NCBI GenBank assembly: GCA_965112735.1
Contig: OZ218953.1
Location: forward strand, 2,790,001-2,854,000
Direction: 5' to 3'
DNA: 64,000 nt
Source of the DNA: Phaeosaccion multiseriatum
Lineage: Eukaryota; Ochrophyta, other classes
In this document: positions 28,449 through 39,168 of the stretch, piece by piece
How the letters are laid out: every line of letters starts with the position of its first letter
Numbering within the stretch: the first letter of the stretch is position 1
Program-made: the position numbers and the translations under genes
Notes under the pieces: generated by a model
Seen by the model: the letters and a program-made list of their open reading frames with translations, nothing else
Database searches by the model: none
What the model was told of the DNA's origin: nothing

Positions 28449-29867
28449 CTACTGCCGCAGCAGCAGGCGCTCAAGCCACTCTGAGTACCTCTTATGGGTA
28501 AACTCGCACACCGCCGGTACGTGCTCCTCCAAGCTCGGCTCAATGCCCTCCCGCCACAGACCCTGTAGCCTGGGGCGTATGGTGCCTTCCACACTCATGC
28601 CTCCTCGTATCAGCTGAGGCAGCTTCAGCCCCACCTCCCTCGCATCTGCCCCGGGCACCTCCTCGAGCAGCATCCTTACTAGGTGCTGCAGTTTGGGAAG
28701 GCTGACGGACTGGAGTCGCTTCCACCTGCTCTCGTCTCGGACCATGGCTTCCCATTCTGCCTCCGACACGCCGAGCTGCTGCACAAACCACACCCGCTTC
28801 TCCTCTACCCAGACCGACGGGCAGAAGACCAGATTCTCCACCCAGCGGTCCCAGTTCTTTTTGGAAAGAGTGCAAATGGCCGAGGCGTGCTCGGAAAAGT
28901 CTGGCGTGAAGCCATTGTCCCGGAGCTGCTGCAGCCTTGGGATGATGGTGCCATCAATGCTATAGCCCGCCACCAAGCGCGGAAGCTCCAGCCCTAATTG
29001 AGCAGTGTTGTCCACCCCGGTCATCTCCTCCATGAGGAGCTTGGCCATGGCCTGCATCTTGGGCAACTTGGTGCTCGTGATGCGTTTGCCGCTCGTCTCT
29101 TCATTGACCAGGCGCTGCCAGTCCTCCGGTGACACACCCAGCTCCTCCACAAAAAAAACTCTCTTGTGCTCCACCCGCATCTCGGGAGTGTCGAGCTGCT
29201 TCACCAGCCAGCGCACGAACGCACCATCCGTCGCCCCGCACACTGCCTTGACGTGGTCCTTAAACACGGGCTTGATACCCTTCTCCCTCAACATTTCCAG
29301 ACGCGGCAAGACGGCCCGCTTGATGCTGGCCCGGAAAAGATTGGGAATCTCCACTCCCACCGCTCTCGATGTCGCCCCCTCCATCCCCTCCATCAACACT
29401 GAGGCGAGCGCCTTCATCTTGGGCAGCTTTGCTCGTTTCAGCCTCTTCCACTTCTTCTCGTCCTTCACAAGACGGTTCCAGTCTGTCTTCGTCAAGCCCA
29501 TTTGATCCACCAACCAAGCCGCCTTCGCATCATCTTCCTTCGCCTCTTTCTCCTCGTCTGTCTCAACAACTAAAAACACACCCTTCTTTTCCTGTACCCG
29601 AAGTGGCCGCTTCCCTCCTGCAGCAGCAGTAACAATCACGCCCTCCTGCTTCTCCTCTTCCTCCTCGTCATCCCCCTTGCCTCCCGTCAAATACGCCGCT
29701 GCCCCAGCACCGCCCACCCCCAGCCGGCCAGCTTGCCTCCTGCTACTCCAGCGCATCTCCGTGCCGCGCGAGCGAAGTCCCCCCTGGAAGGCCAGGACAG
29801 GAGAGGGTGACATCTCCACCAGCCTCACCCCCAGGCTCATCATCATGACCACTCGGCTTCGCTTCAT
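28449..29867 (-). CDS. Plastid-type protein with three mTERF-like composite repeats (paralogue B)
   Basis: Intronless, 472 aa from the Met at 29867; the frame is open to 29966. This Met was chosen because the next residues give a presequence ending SPVLAFQG, with Phe 27 at an ASAFAP-like junction. Residues 50-112 are Gly/Glu/Lys-rich linker. Three repeats start near residues 114, 233 and 355. They have the same layout as the neighbour at 23746-26010: RVFFVEELGVSPEDWQRLV, LPKMQAMAKLLMEEM, LPRLVAGYSIDGTIIPRLQQ and PDFSEHASAICT. The second repeat has GVDNTAQ where the others have GATPREV. It converges with the aldo-keto reductase (stops 220 bp apart). Function inferred only by analogy to mTERF-like organelle proteins. 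Confidence 0.75.
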   Translation of the reverse strand: MKRSRVVMMMSLGVRLVEMSPSPVLAFQGGLRSRGTEMRWSSRRQAGRLGVGGAGAAAYLTGGKGDDEEEEEKQEGVIVTAAAGGKRPLRVQEKKGVFLVVETDEEKEAKEDDAKAAWLVDQMGLTKTDWNRLVKDEKKWKRLKRAKLPKMKALASVLMEGMEGATSRAVGVEIPNLFRASIKRAVLPRLEMLREKGIKPVFKDHVKAVCGATDGAFVRWLVKQLDTPEMRVEHKRVFFVEELGVSPEDWQRLVNEETSGKRITSTKLPKMQAMAKLLMEEMTGVDNTAQLGLELPRLVAGYSIDGTIIPRLQQLRDNGFTPDFSEHASAICTLSKKNWDRWVENLVFCPSVWVEEKRVWFVQQLGVSEAEWEAMVRDESRWKRLQSVSLPKLQHLVRMLLEEVPGADAREVGLKLPQLIRGGMSVEGTIRPRLQGLWREGIEPSLEEHVPAVCEFTHKRYSEWLERLLLRQ

Positions 29868-30068
29868 GCTTGCTTCGCCGTGACAAGAGGACACACATGA
29901 AGGAATGAAAGAGGAACAAACCATCTGGTGCCATCCATCCCCCTCCTTCACGTCGGCAGCTGCCATCGAGCTGCCAGAAAATCAAACGACCGAGGGAGGA
30001 CAGCAATGGAGATTGGGCAATGGAGCAGGTAGTCAGGACTGTACGATGGACGGCATAGAAGCCCACCG
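29868..30068. promoter_or_regulatory. Divergent promoter, repeat protein B (-) and kinase (+)
   Basis: About 200 bp between divergent start codons. No recognised element. Confidence 0.35.
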
Positions 30069-33000
30069 ATGCAAGAGGGAGACGAGGAGGGGGGGGAGAG
30101 GGATTTCCCCGCGCCCCCCGCTCTTCAGGGATCAGGTGGCAGCAAGACAGTTCATCCTTGGGGGGCCGATCCTGCTGCCGAAGCCATTCGATTTCTGAAC
30201 GGTGGGGATGAAGAGGAAGTCAGATACAGCGCGACGTGGACTTGTGATGGGGATGTCAAGGAGCCGGAGGGTGAAGGAGAAGGAGGAGGAGCAGATCGCT
30301 TTGGCGGGCAGGAGAGTGGCAACGACGAGAAGAAGCAAGACAAGAAGACGGCAGACGATAACCGCCGCCTGCGGCTTGTGCTCGCTGACATGCAGCACCA
30401 GCTGCAGCAGCGAGAAGAGGAAAACCGATTCCTCAGAGAGAAAGTGACGACATTGGTCGATGTCATCAGAGGCAATGACATTGCTGCGATTCCGGCAACT
30501 TTCACGTCTTCCTCTCCTCTTGCTGATGGAGAAAACGTTTCCTCGGCTCTCTCCACGGCCGTCGGTGGGCAAACCCCTCTCCATCTCTCCCTAAGGAAGG
30601 AGCTGCAGCAGCGAGAGCTTCACCGCACGAGTAGCGGCGCCGACATTGCCCTCAAGCTGCCCACCCATCTCCTCATCAGCAAAGACGCGATACAGCTACA
30701 TGGCATCGTCGGCCAGGGCAGCTTTGGACAAGTATGGAAGGCCTCGTGCCGGGGCGCCACCGTGGCCGTGAAGATGTTTATCATTCATGACGAGAAGGAC
30801 GTTGTGCACGAGATTCTTCTCATGGAGAAGGTCCGCGGGGCGCCACACGTGCTCGAGTTTGAGGGCTGTGTGATCGAGCAGAGTGATCCTTACAAGAGAC
30901 CACAAGTGGCGGTGGTGTCCAAGTTTATGGCCAATGGATCCCTGCGAGACGTGCTCATCGACAGGACCAAGGCCACCTACCGCCACTCCGTGCCCCTGCC
31001 TACCTTGCTCAAGATGGTGATGCAGGCGGCAGAAGGGGTTCGGCAGCTGCACAAGAGGGGTATCATACACCGTGATCTCGCCAGTCGCAATCGTGAGTCA
31101 ATATCCACCCATGATCATTTCTTTGTTGCTGTACGTACGTCGCCCCCCCCACCCTGCCTTCTGAACGCACTTGTCAACCTTCCCTCTCCTGCCTTGCGGT
31201 GCCTGGTGCCTTGCCTTACGTTACGCTGACGCTGACGCTGCCTTGTGCTGTGCTTGGTCTACACAGTCTTGCTCGACGAGCACTTGAACTGCTGTGTGGC
31301 CGACTACGGCATGGCTCGCATCAAACACGCCTACCGAGAAGAGACTTGGGCAAGCGGAGGAGGAGGAGGAGGAGGAGGAGGAGGAGGAGGAGGTGGTAGA
31401 GGTGGAGGCGGGGGCAGCGGAAGCATAAAGGTGTGGTCTGACTGGGGACTTACTTGGAGCTGCCCCGTCTGCTCTCCTGTGCCACTTTGCCCTGACGTAT
31501 GTGAATCCTTCCCTGACCCTCTTTCCCCCCACCACTCCCACTACGCTCTCTTCCAGGACAATACGGCAACGCCTTTCGGGCCAGTGAAGTGGGAGGCACC
31601 CGGTTAGTGCTCCTTTGTCGCCCCTTCCTCCCTCCCTCCCCCCTTCCCTCCCTCTCTCCCTCCCTCCCTCCCTCCCTCCCTCCCTCCCTCCCTCCCTCCC
31701 TCCCTCCCTCCCACCCTCCCTCCCTCCCTCCCTCCCTCCCCCTCTCCCTCCTCCCTCACTGAGCGTGTGCGTGTGCGCATTGGGATTCCCTGCCCAACAA
31801 GTCACGCCCTTCGCGTCCTCCTCTCTCGCTTGTTCCCTGGTCTCGGCCTCTGACTTGTCCTTCTGTCTTCTTCGCTGCACCCACAGAGAGTCTCCGACAG
31901 AAGGAATACTCTGAAGCGACGGATGCCTTCAGGTGAGTGAGTTCCTCCTCCTTTGTGTAAGAGGGATTGCACCATCAAGGGCCGTCCGCTGCCTTACTCC
32001 TTCCCCTCTCCTTCTCCCTATCCCCACACCTCCCTTAAGTCTTCATTCTATCTATCTTACACCTCTCTCTCTCTCTCTCAAACTCTTGTTCCCAATCTCT
32101 CCCTCTTGTTTTCTCCGCTTCTTTTATCCCTCCTCCGCCTCCCTCTGCTCAGCTTTGGAGTGGTGCTGTACGAGGTCTTTTGTCGTCGCGAGCCGTGGGA
32201 GGGTCTGGGGCTCTCCTTCGTGTCGTACAAGGTCATTAACGGCGAGCGCATGCTCATTCCCCCTCCCACAGACTCTGTAGCGGGTGAGTTGGAATTTGAG
32301 CTCGTGGGGGGGGGTCTATCTCTCTACGTTAGGCAGAGGTGCTGAGGTAGTGCCTGTCTACTGTTTGGGGCAGACTCTGCAGAGGAAGTGGGCGGGCGCC
32401 TCATTGTGTGTCATCCTCGCTTGACGAGACAGACGCAAGGACGGAGTCCAAATGATAGAGAAGGGCTTGAGGAGCGTGCATTCGGGCAAGCGAGGATCCA
32501 CCCCCCGCCCCTCTTTCCCACCTCTCTTTCACTCCACAACCTGACCGACTGCCTCTTCATCACCCATGGAACAACACACGACCAGGCGAGCTCATGCTCG
32601 CATGCTGGAATGGGAACCCAACCAGGAGGCCCAAGTTCGGGGAGATACACGACGCGCTCCGTGCCAGACACGACGAGGTTAGTGTGCGAGGCCCACTGAG
32701 ACCCACTGAGACCCATTGAGACCGATTGAGGCCTACTGTGACCCACTGAGGCCTACTGAGGCCTCCGACCTTGAGTCTGGTGGACCTTGGGCCCAAGCAG
32801 AACGGGCTTCATATCGTGATGATGATTTGAACTTTCTCTCTCTTTGACAAACAGATTCTCGATGAGCAGCGAGAAGCCAAAGCCTCGGTGCGTACTGTCT
32901 CTCAGTTGTGCCATGGCACGAAGCTGCTCAAGCTGCCGTACCACAGCGGTGGCGGTGGCGTGACTGGTGGAGGCGTGGCCACGACAGGTGGGGCTGCCGC

Positions 33001-34629
33001 CTCAGCTGCAGCGGTAGGGGGGGCAGCAGGAGGAGGAGGTGCCGCCGCAGCAGGAGAAGCAGGAGGAGCAGCGAGAGAAGGCGAAGGCGGAGGCGGAGGG
33101 GGAGGAGGGGGGGGGGGAGGGGGCTGGGGCATCCTGGGCAGGCGAAGACCGAACGTGCTGCCCAAAGAGAAGGTCTTCAAGGTGAGCGCCGACCTCCGGC
33201 GGCTCGGATGGGTCACCGTGCACACCCTGCCTAAGCCCATGACAGTACTGCCCTCGAGATGGCAGTGGTGGGGCGATAAGAGAGGGAGTACGGACGGTGG
33301 GGCGGAGGCAGGAGGGGGTGGGGCCGCGGCAGCAGCAGTTGGTGATACAGCAGGAGGAGCAGGAGGAGGAGGAAGAGCGCAAGGGATGGAGGGAGGTGAG
33401 CCCCGGGTCTTGTCCGAAGTTCGAGCAGGGGCGTTTCGAGAAACAGAGGGAGAGGGAGAGGCAGAGGCAGACGAACATGGAGAAAGCGAGGGGTTTGGAG
33501 AGCCGGGGCGAGCTGCCAAGACCCCCCGGGGCCCGGAGGGGAGGGAAGAGGGAGACGGGGATGGCAGTCTCGGTCATGCCCACAGTCGGGGTGGCGAAGG
33601 CGGTGCTGCTGATACAGGCAGCGGTGTGGCGGGCGTGCTTGGTGACGCAGTCGGATGGGGCGCCTCAAAGGTCAGGAGGGCCAGCGCTGGACCCGCTCAG
33701 AGCTCTGCTGCTGCTGCCGCCGCTGCTGTGCGTGGGGGAGGAGGAGGAGGAGGAGGAGGAGGAGGAGGAGGAGGGAGCAGCGTTCCTACTTCCGGTGGTC
33801 GTCCGCGCTCCTGGGCATACTCCTCCCCTTCCGGAGGGAGTGGAGCAGGCGAGGGTGGTGGCGGCTCAGGGGGGAAGGCAGCGGCTCTGGCCCAAGCATT
33901 GAAGCCCACGTGGGTGGACATGAAAGACATCGTCGGGGTGGAGCGGGGCTGGGTGGGTGAGTGCCTAATAGAGTGATGAAAGTAGGGGTGGAGCGGGGTT
34001 GGGTTGGTGAGTGCCTAATAGAATGATGAAAGTAGGGGTGGAGCAGGGCTGGGTTGGTGAGTGCCTAATAGAATGATGGAAGTAGGGGTGGAGCAGGGCT
34101 GGGTTGGTGGGAGCCAAATGAACCAGAGGGGGGGTGAAGTCTGTTTTCCTCGCGTTGTCCGAAATCATGCCATGCCCCCCTCGCCCGTCAAATGTGGAAC
34201 CGCCTACACTCTTACTCCCCGCCATCTGCTGCCATCTGCGGCCTTCTCCTCAAGGCCCGACCTTCGAGCGCTTCTCTCAAGAGCCTGCGCGAGTGCTGGA
34301 GCCCTATTTGAACATGTTCGCGCTGTGCGTGCACCTGCCCACGCGTACCCTGGACCTGCTCTTTCCCAGCGAGGAACTGCTCGAGCTGTGGGAAACGGGC
34401 CTGCTTGAGCTGTCCGGGAGACTGCGCTCAGGTGTGGACTCTTTCCGTGTGGTTTGAGTTGAGGTTGAGGTTCGGGTTGGGGTTGGTGGTGGTGGTGGTG
34501 GGGGGGGGGGGATCGTGTTGTTGACATGTGCTGCCTTCCTCTCCTGCGTGCCTCTTCCATCTTCTGACCGGGTTGTCTATCCGTGTGCCCATCCGCCTCG
34601 GCCCTGCTCTCCTCCTCATCCTACTACTG

Positions 34630-34678
<49 letters not shown>

Positions 34679-34681
34679 CAC

Positions 34682-34725
<44 letters not shown>

Positions 34726-34768
34726 CTCCTCCTCCCTACTACTGCTACTACTACTGCTAATACTACTG

Positions 34769-34816
<48 letters not shown>

Positions 34817-35596
34817 CTCCCTACTACTGCTACTGCTAATACTACTGCTAATACTACTGCTGCTACTACTACTACTACTTCTGCTGCTACTACTACTGCT
34901 ACTACTTTACTATTCCCAGGAAACGCGATGCGCTCCCCTCCCCTTCACATCAACCCCGAGCTTCCCCTGCACGGACTTCAGCAGCAGGAGTGGGCGTGCC
35001 TGGGTCAGCTAAGGAGGGGGTGGCACCTCCTCAAATACTCACACGCAGGCCCTCCGCACGAGCGCTTCTTCTACTTGCGGGTGCGTAGGCGTGTATGTAT
35101 GTATGCATATATGTATGCATGTGTGTATGCAGGCATGTATGTATGTATGTATGTATGTATGTATGAATGTATGTATGTATGTATGTATGTATGTATGCAT
35201 GTATGTATGCAGGCATGTATGTATGTATGTATGTATGTATGCAGGCATGTATGTATGTATGTATGTATGTATGTATGTATGTATGTATGTATTTTTGAGT
35301 GTGTCTGAGTAGGGTGGGTGTGAATGTGCGCGTGTATGTGTGTGCGTGTGTGAGTGCGTTCGTGTGTGCCCGTGCGGGTGTGTGTGGGGTGGTGGGTGGG
35401 TGATAGGTGTCTGCGTGTGTGTACATGGGCGGGCAGAGGAAGGAGGAGGGCGGCATGAGTGCATTTTTGTGAAGAGGATTTTATCGCGACTCGGCTGAAG
35501 TACGTTCGCCTCATCATTCCCGTTGTTCCGACACCCCGCTCTACCTCTACTATCCTCTGTGCTGCCTCGCGCCCCTCCCCGCCCTCCCTCTCTCTC

Positions 35597-35668
<72 letters not shown>

Positions 35669-35672
35669 TCTC

Positions 35673-35703
<31 letters not shown>

Positions 35704-35719
35704 CCCTCTCTCTCTCTCT

Positions 35720-35752
<33 letters not shown>

Positions 35753-36936
35753 ATCGTCTCTCAGTTGGACAAGGAGGTAGCTCAGCTGCAGTGGATGACC
35801 CGCGAGAAGAGCAATGACGCACCAAAGCTCAAGAGCATCAGCCTGGCCAAGATCCGCTTCGTTGTGTCTCCAGGTACGTGCGGAAGCGCAAGGAAGGCGT
35901 GGCCTCCCAATGTCTTACGTAACGATTACATGGGTATGCAGGAGTGTAAATCATCGGAAGGAGGAAAGATGATGTGCACCGTGTGGTGTGCTTCAAAACC
36001 CTATCAACCTCATTATGGCGCCCTCCTCCTCCCTTCTCTGACTCTCTGTTCTGCCTTGCTCTCCTCCTTCCTTCTCTGACTTCTCACCCCTCTTCTTCTT
36101 TGCTGCACTACTTTGCTGCACTACAGGCATCGCGGGAGGCGACCGCTGGAGCACTGACGGGGTCCTCAGCCCCGGAGTGGAGACGGCGGCCGACCTGCTC
36201 ACCTTCAGTCTGCTCGACGAGAGCGGCAATGTTAGGATCTCTCTGCAGGCGCCAAATCGAGGTGCGTTTGGGTGTGTGGGTGTGTGGGTGTGTGCGTGTG
36301 TGGGCGTGTGGGTGTGTGGGTGTGTGGGTGTGTGGGTGTGTGGGTGTGTGGGTGTGTGGGTTTGTGGGCGTGTGGGTGTGTGGGTGTGTGGGTGTGTGGG
36401 TGTGTGGGTGTGTGGGTGTGTGGGTATGTGCGTATGTGCGCCAGAGAGGAGGGAGGGCGGGAGAAATGGAGAGGGCGGGGGGGGGGGGGGAATAGGGAGA
36501 GAGAGAGAGCGTATGTAACCACCCACGTTCAAAGGCTGATCCGGACTCTACGTGCACGTACCGAAACACGAAACTCGAAACCCGACTTTTGCATGCCTCT
36601 CCTCTTTGATTCTCTGACGATTGACTCGATTGACCGATGTACCATTTGACTGATTGACTCGGTTGACCGATGCACCAATTGACTGATTGACCGACTGACC
36701 GATGATTATGCCCTTGACCAATATTGACTTTCGCCTTAGGCATCTTGGACATGTGGGTGTACGGCTTGGGCATCGTGGTGCAGTGGCTGCACTCGTGCGA
36801 AACGCACGGAGACACGTTCTATGTGCAGAGCCGCCGCCACGAGCCTCCGAGGCATGAGTCTCCACAGCCGCAGCCCATGAGGGAGAGGCAGAGGCAGCAG
36901 CATGCCCACGGCTTTGAGCTGCTCATTGCTGAGGGT

Positions 36937-36985
<49 letters not shown>

Positions 36986-37811
36986 GGCGGTATAGGCAGG
37001 GGGGCAGCGCCAGTGAGCACGAGAGGGCGGCTGTGGGCGCGGAAGAGGCAGGGGCAGGGGCAGAAGGAGCCGAATCAGCAGATTCGCCACGCGGCTTGGA
37101 CATCTTTCTACCCAGCGATGTCCGCAGGAGCTCGCTCTCTTCCCAGTCTCCCCTCTCTCAGAACAGCTCTCTCTTGGCTCTGCAGCAGCATCAGCCGCAG
37201 CAGTTGGTGATACAGCAGGGTCGACGCCGCCAATCCGCCTCGCGCCGCTCGTGGGTTGGCAGTGCCACATCCTCACTCTCTGCCGCCACACCGACTTCGC
37301 TGAGTCCGACTGCCTACCAACACCAGCAGATACATCAGTTGGTGATACAGCAGCAGCCGCTGCACCAGCAACAGCCGCACCAGCAGTTGGTGATACAGCA
37401 GCAGCAGCAGCAGCAGCAGCTCCGACCGTGGAGCCTGCGGAGCTTTGCCGGACTGACGAGCACTGCAGCCAAACTCTCTCAAGCGGCCTCGCTGCTGGAG
37501 GCCAGGAATCAGGTACGATGGAAAGGTGGGCCCGCTAGACGTGGTCTCTAGTGGTTTCTAGTGCGGTTTGGTTTTTATATCTTATTATCTTTTTGTACCC
37601 GCTTTAGAGGGTTCAGCGAGCGGGGAGAGTCTTCGGTCAGAATCTTTGGGTAGGGTAGGATGCCACGTCTTTTTTGCCTGCTCTCACGCTTCTTGTTTGT
37701 GGCCTTTTGCTCCCTCCAACTTTTCGCTTCTCAACGTGGCCTCTCTCTCTCTCTCTCGCTCCTCTCTCTCTCTCTCTCTCTCTCTCCCTCTCCCTCTCTC
37801 TCTCTCTCTCT

Positions 37812-37856
<45 letters not shown>

Positions 37857-37869
37857 TCTCTCTCCCCCC

Positions 37870-37902
<33 letters not shown>

Positions 37903-38409
37903 ATCCCATAGCTCCAAGACAGGGACCGTAGCCCCTCCCCGACCCTCTCCCCTGACGGTGATGAGTGGGTCAAGGTCAGCGTCGGAGATAGAGTCGGCAA
38001 GGCTCAGGCTGAGGGCCAGGGCCAGGGCCAGGACCAGGGGCAGGGGCAGGATCAGGATCAGAGTCAGAGTCCGGGCCAGGGTCAGGGTCAGGGTCAGGGT
38101 GAAGGCGACAGCTCTGGGGATGGTCGGGTGTCGATGGAGGGAGAGCGCCCCGCTGGCGAGGAGGGCAGAGAGAGCGCGGCCGTGGCCGTGGTCATGGCCG
38201 GGGGGATGGAGAGGATCAGGGAGGCGGTGTCAGGACCTTCGGTGGTGGGAGAAGGCAGCTCCCCAACCCCCCGGAGGGATGGACAGGCGTGGGGCGTAGG
38301 GGGGGCCGGTGTGGCTCACTACAGTGATGGGGCGGAACTCTCCCACTACGACAACGCCATGGCCACCATCGCCTCAGAGGGGGAGGAGGAGGGCGGCGAT
38401 GCGAGCTGA
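30069..38409 (+). CDS. TKL-type protein kinase with two PH-like regions
   Basis: Exons: 30069-31092, 31267-31430, 31557-31602, 31887-31932, 32153-32283, 32586-32677, 32855-33956, 34255-34431, 34920-35080, 35765-35873, 36127-36261, 36740-37512 and 37912-38409; phases close, 1485 aa. A coiled coil (RRLRLVLADMQHQLQQREEE) precedes the kinase domain. Kinase motifs: IVGQGSFGQVWKA, VAVKMF (Lys about 232), HRDLASRN, VADYGMARI (DYG, not DFG, at 354-356), WEAPESL, FSFGVVLYEVFCR and CWNGNPTRRPKF. The activation loop holds a run of about 25 mostly Gly residues. Two PH-like units follow: one with VFKVSADLRRLGW and RTLDLLFPSEELLELW, one with LRRGWHLLKYSHAGPPHERF and WVYGLGIVVQWL. The tail is Gln-, Gly- and Ser-rich. 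Lipid binding is inferred. The donor at 33956 is the least certain junction. Confidence 0.82.
34620..34915 (+). repeat. Intronic (TAC)n array with TCC and TGC interruptions
   Basis: About 295 bp of trinucleotide repeat ending at the acceptor of the kinase exon at 34920. Confidence 0.9.
35086..35293 (+). repeat. Intronic (GTAT)n array at a splice donor
   Basis: Starts within 10 nt of the GT donor at 35081-35082 and is interspersed with GCAGGCAT variants. Confidence 0.9.
35583..35755 (+). repeat. Intronic (CT)n polypyrimidine array at a splice acceptor
   Basis: Runs to about 10 nt before the acceptor of the kinase exon at 35765. Confidence 0.9.
36268..36430 (+). repeat. Intronic GTGTGGGT octamer array at a splice donor
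   Basis: Begins directly after the donor at 36262. Confidence 0.9.
37741..37905 (+). repeat. Intronic (CT)n polypyrimidine array
   Basis: Ends immediately before the acceptor of the last kinase exon at 37912. Confidence 0.9.
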
Positions 38410-39168
38410 GTTAGAGAGGAGAGGGGTGGAGGGGAGTTGGCGTTGAGCTGCACTGCACGTACTTGATGGATGCACGTTTTGAGTTTGCTGCTGCGGCAGT
38501 TGAGGTTGTAGAGGGTGGAATGGAAGGCTCTGGGAACGAGGGGGGCTGGCTGGGGTCGACGGCCGAGAAGGGCTGTCGGCGGTCGCGAGGGAGGGAAGGA
38601 AGGAAGGAGGGAGGGAGGGAGGGAGGGAGGGAGGAGGGGTGATGAGGCTTATTGCCAATTGTGGTGTAAAGTGCGACACCCAAGACGTACAAGCAGAGAG
38701 GTGTAAGTACCTATTTAACGAGCAAGGGGACGGCGCCGTCGAGGGGATTGGATTCCCTCCCCGGTGCCAACACGAGCGGCGGAGGCATATACTTATTGAC
38801 TTAATAGGAGAGGGGCGGAGGCATGGAGTGAGGGGCGTGGAGCGTCTCACCAACCAACTTCGACTGCCGAAGGGGCGTTAAGAAATGCTCCTATATTACA
38901 CCCTTAAGTGCAATCTATGATTGTCTAAAAGTACTCTCCGAGTATCCTCCGATGCGTACTGTAAGAAATGCCCAAATTGTGCTGTGAGTCCGCTCCGTCG
39001 TATCACCAACGGCAGAGGCAGTCGCCACAAGGATCGGCCCAGGCCACAAGTGATCCACAACTTCTCGTGCTTTTTCTTCTCTCTCCCTCAACCTCCCCAC
39101 CTCCCGAATCAACCATCGCTGTCAGCACAGTAGCAGCAGTATAAGGAGGATCGGCTCAACTGAGCGCC
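38410..39168. other. Intergenic region, kinase to PPR gene
   Basis: 759 bp with a short (GGGA)n tract at 38590-38635. An antisense copy of the dispersed GTTGGTGATAC core lies near 39000-39010. No gene recognised; the PPR promoter should lie here. Confidence 0.45.

Noticed and set aside
34515-35754. Long Leu, Thr, Tyr-Ile-His and Ser-Leu frames
   Set aside because: Translations of (TAC)n, (GTAT)n and (CT)n arrays in kinase introns.
37568-38299. Separate gene starting at 37568
   Set aside because: The frame runs through a (CT)n tract and is out of phase with the last kinase exon, which splices cleanly from 37512 to 37912.
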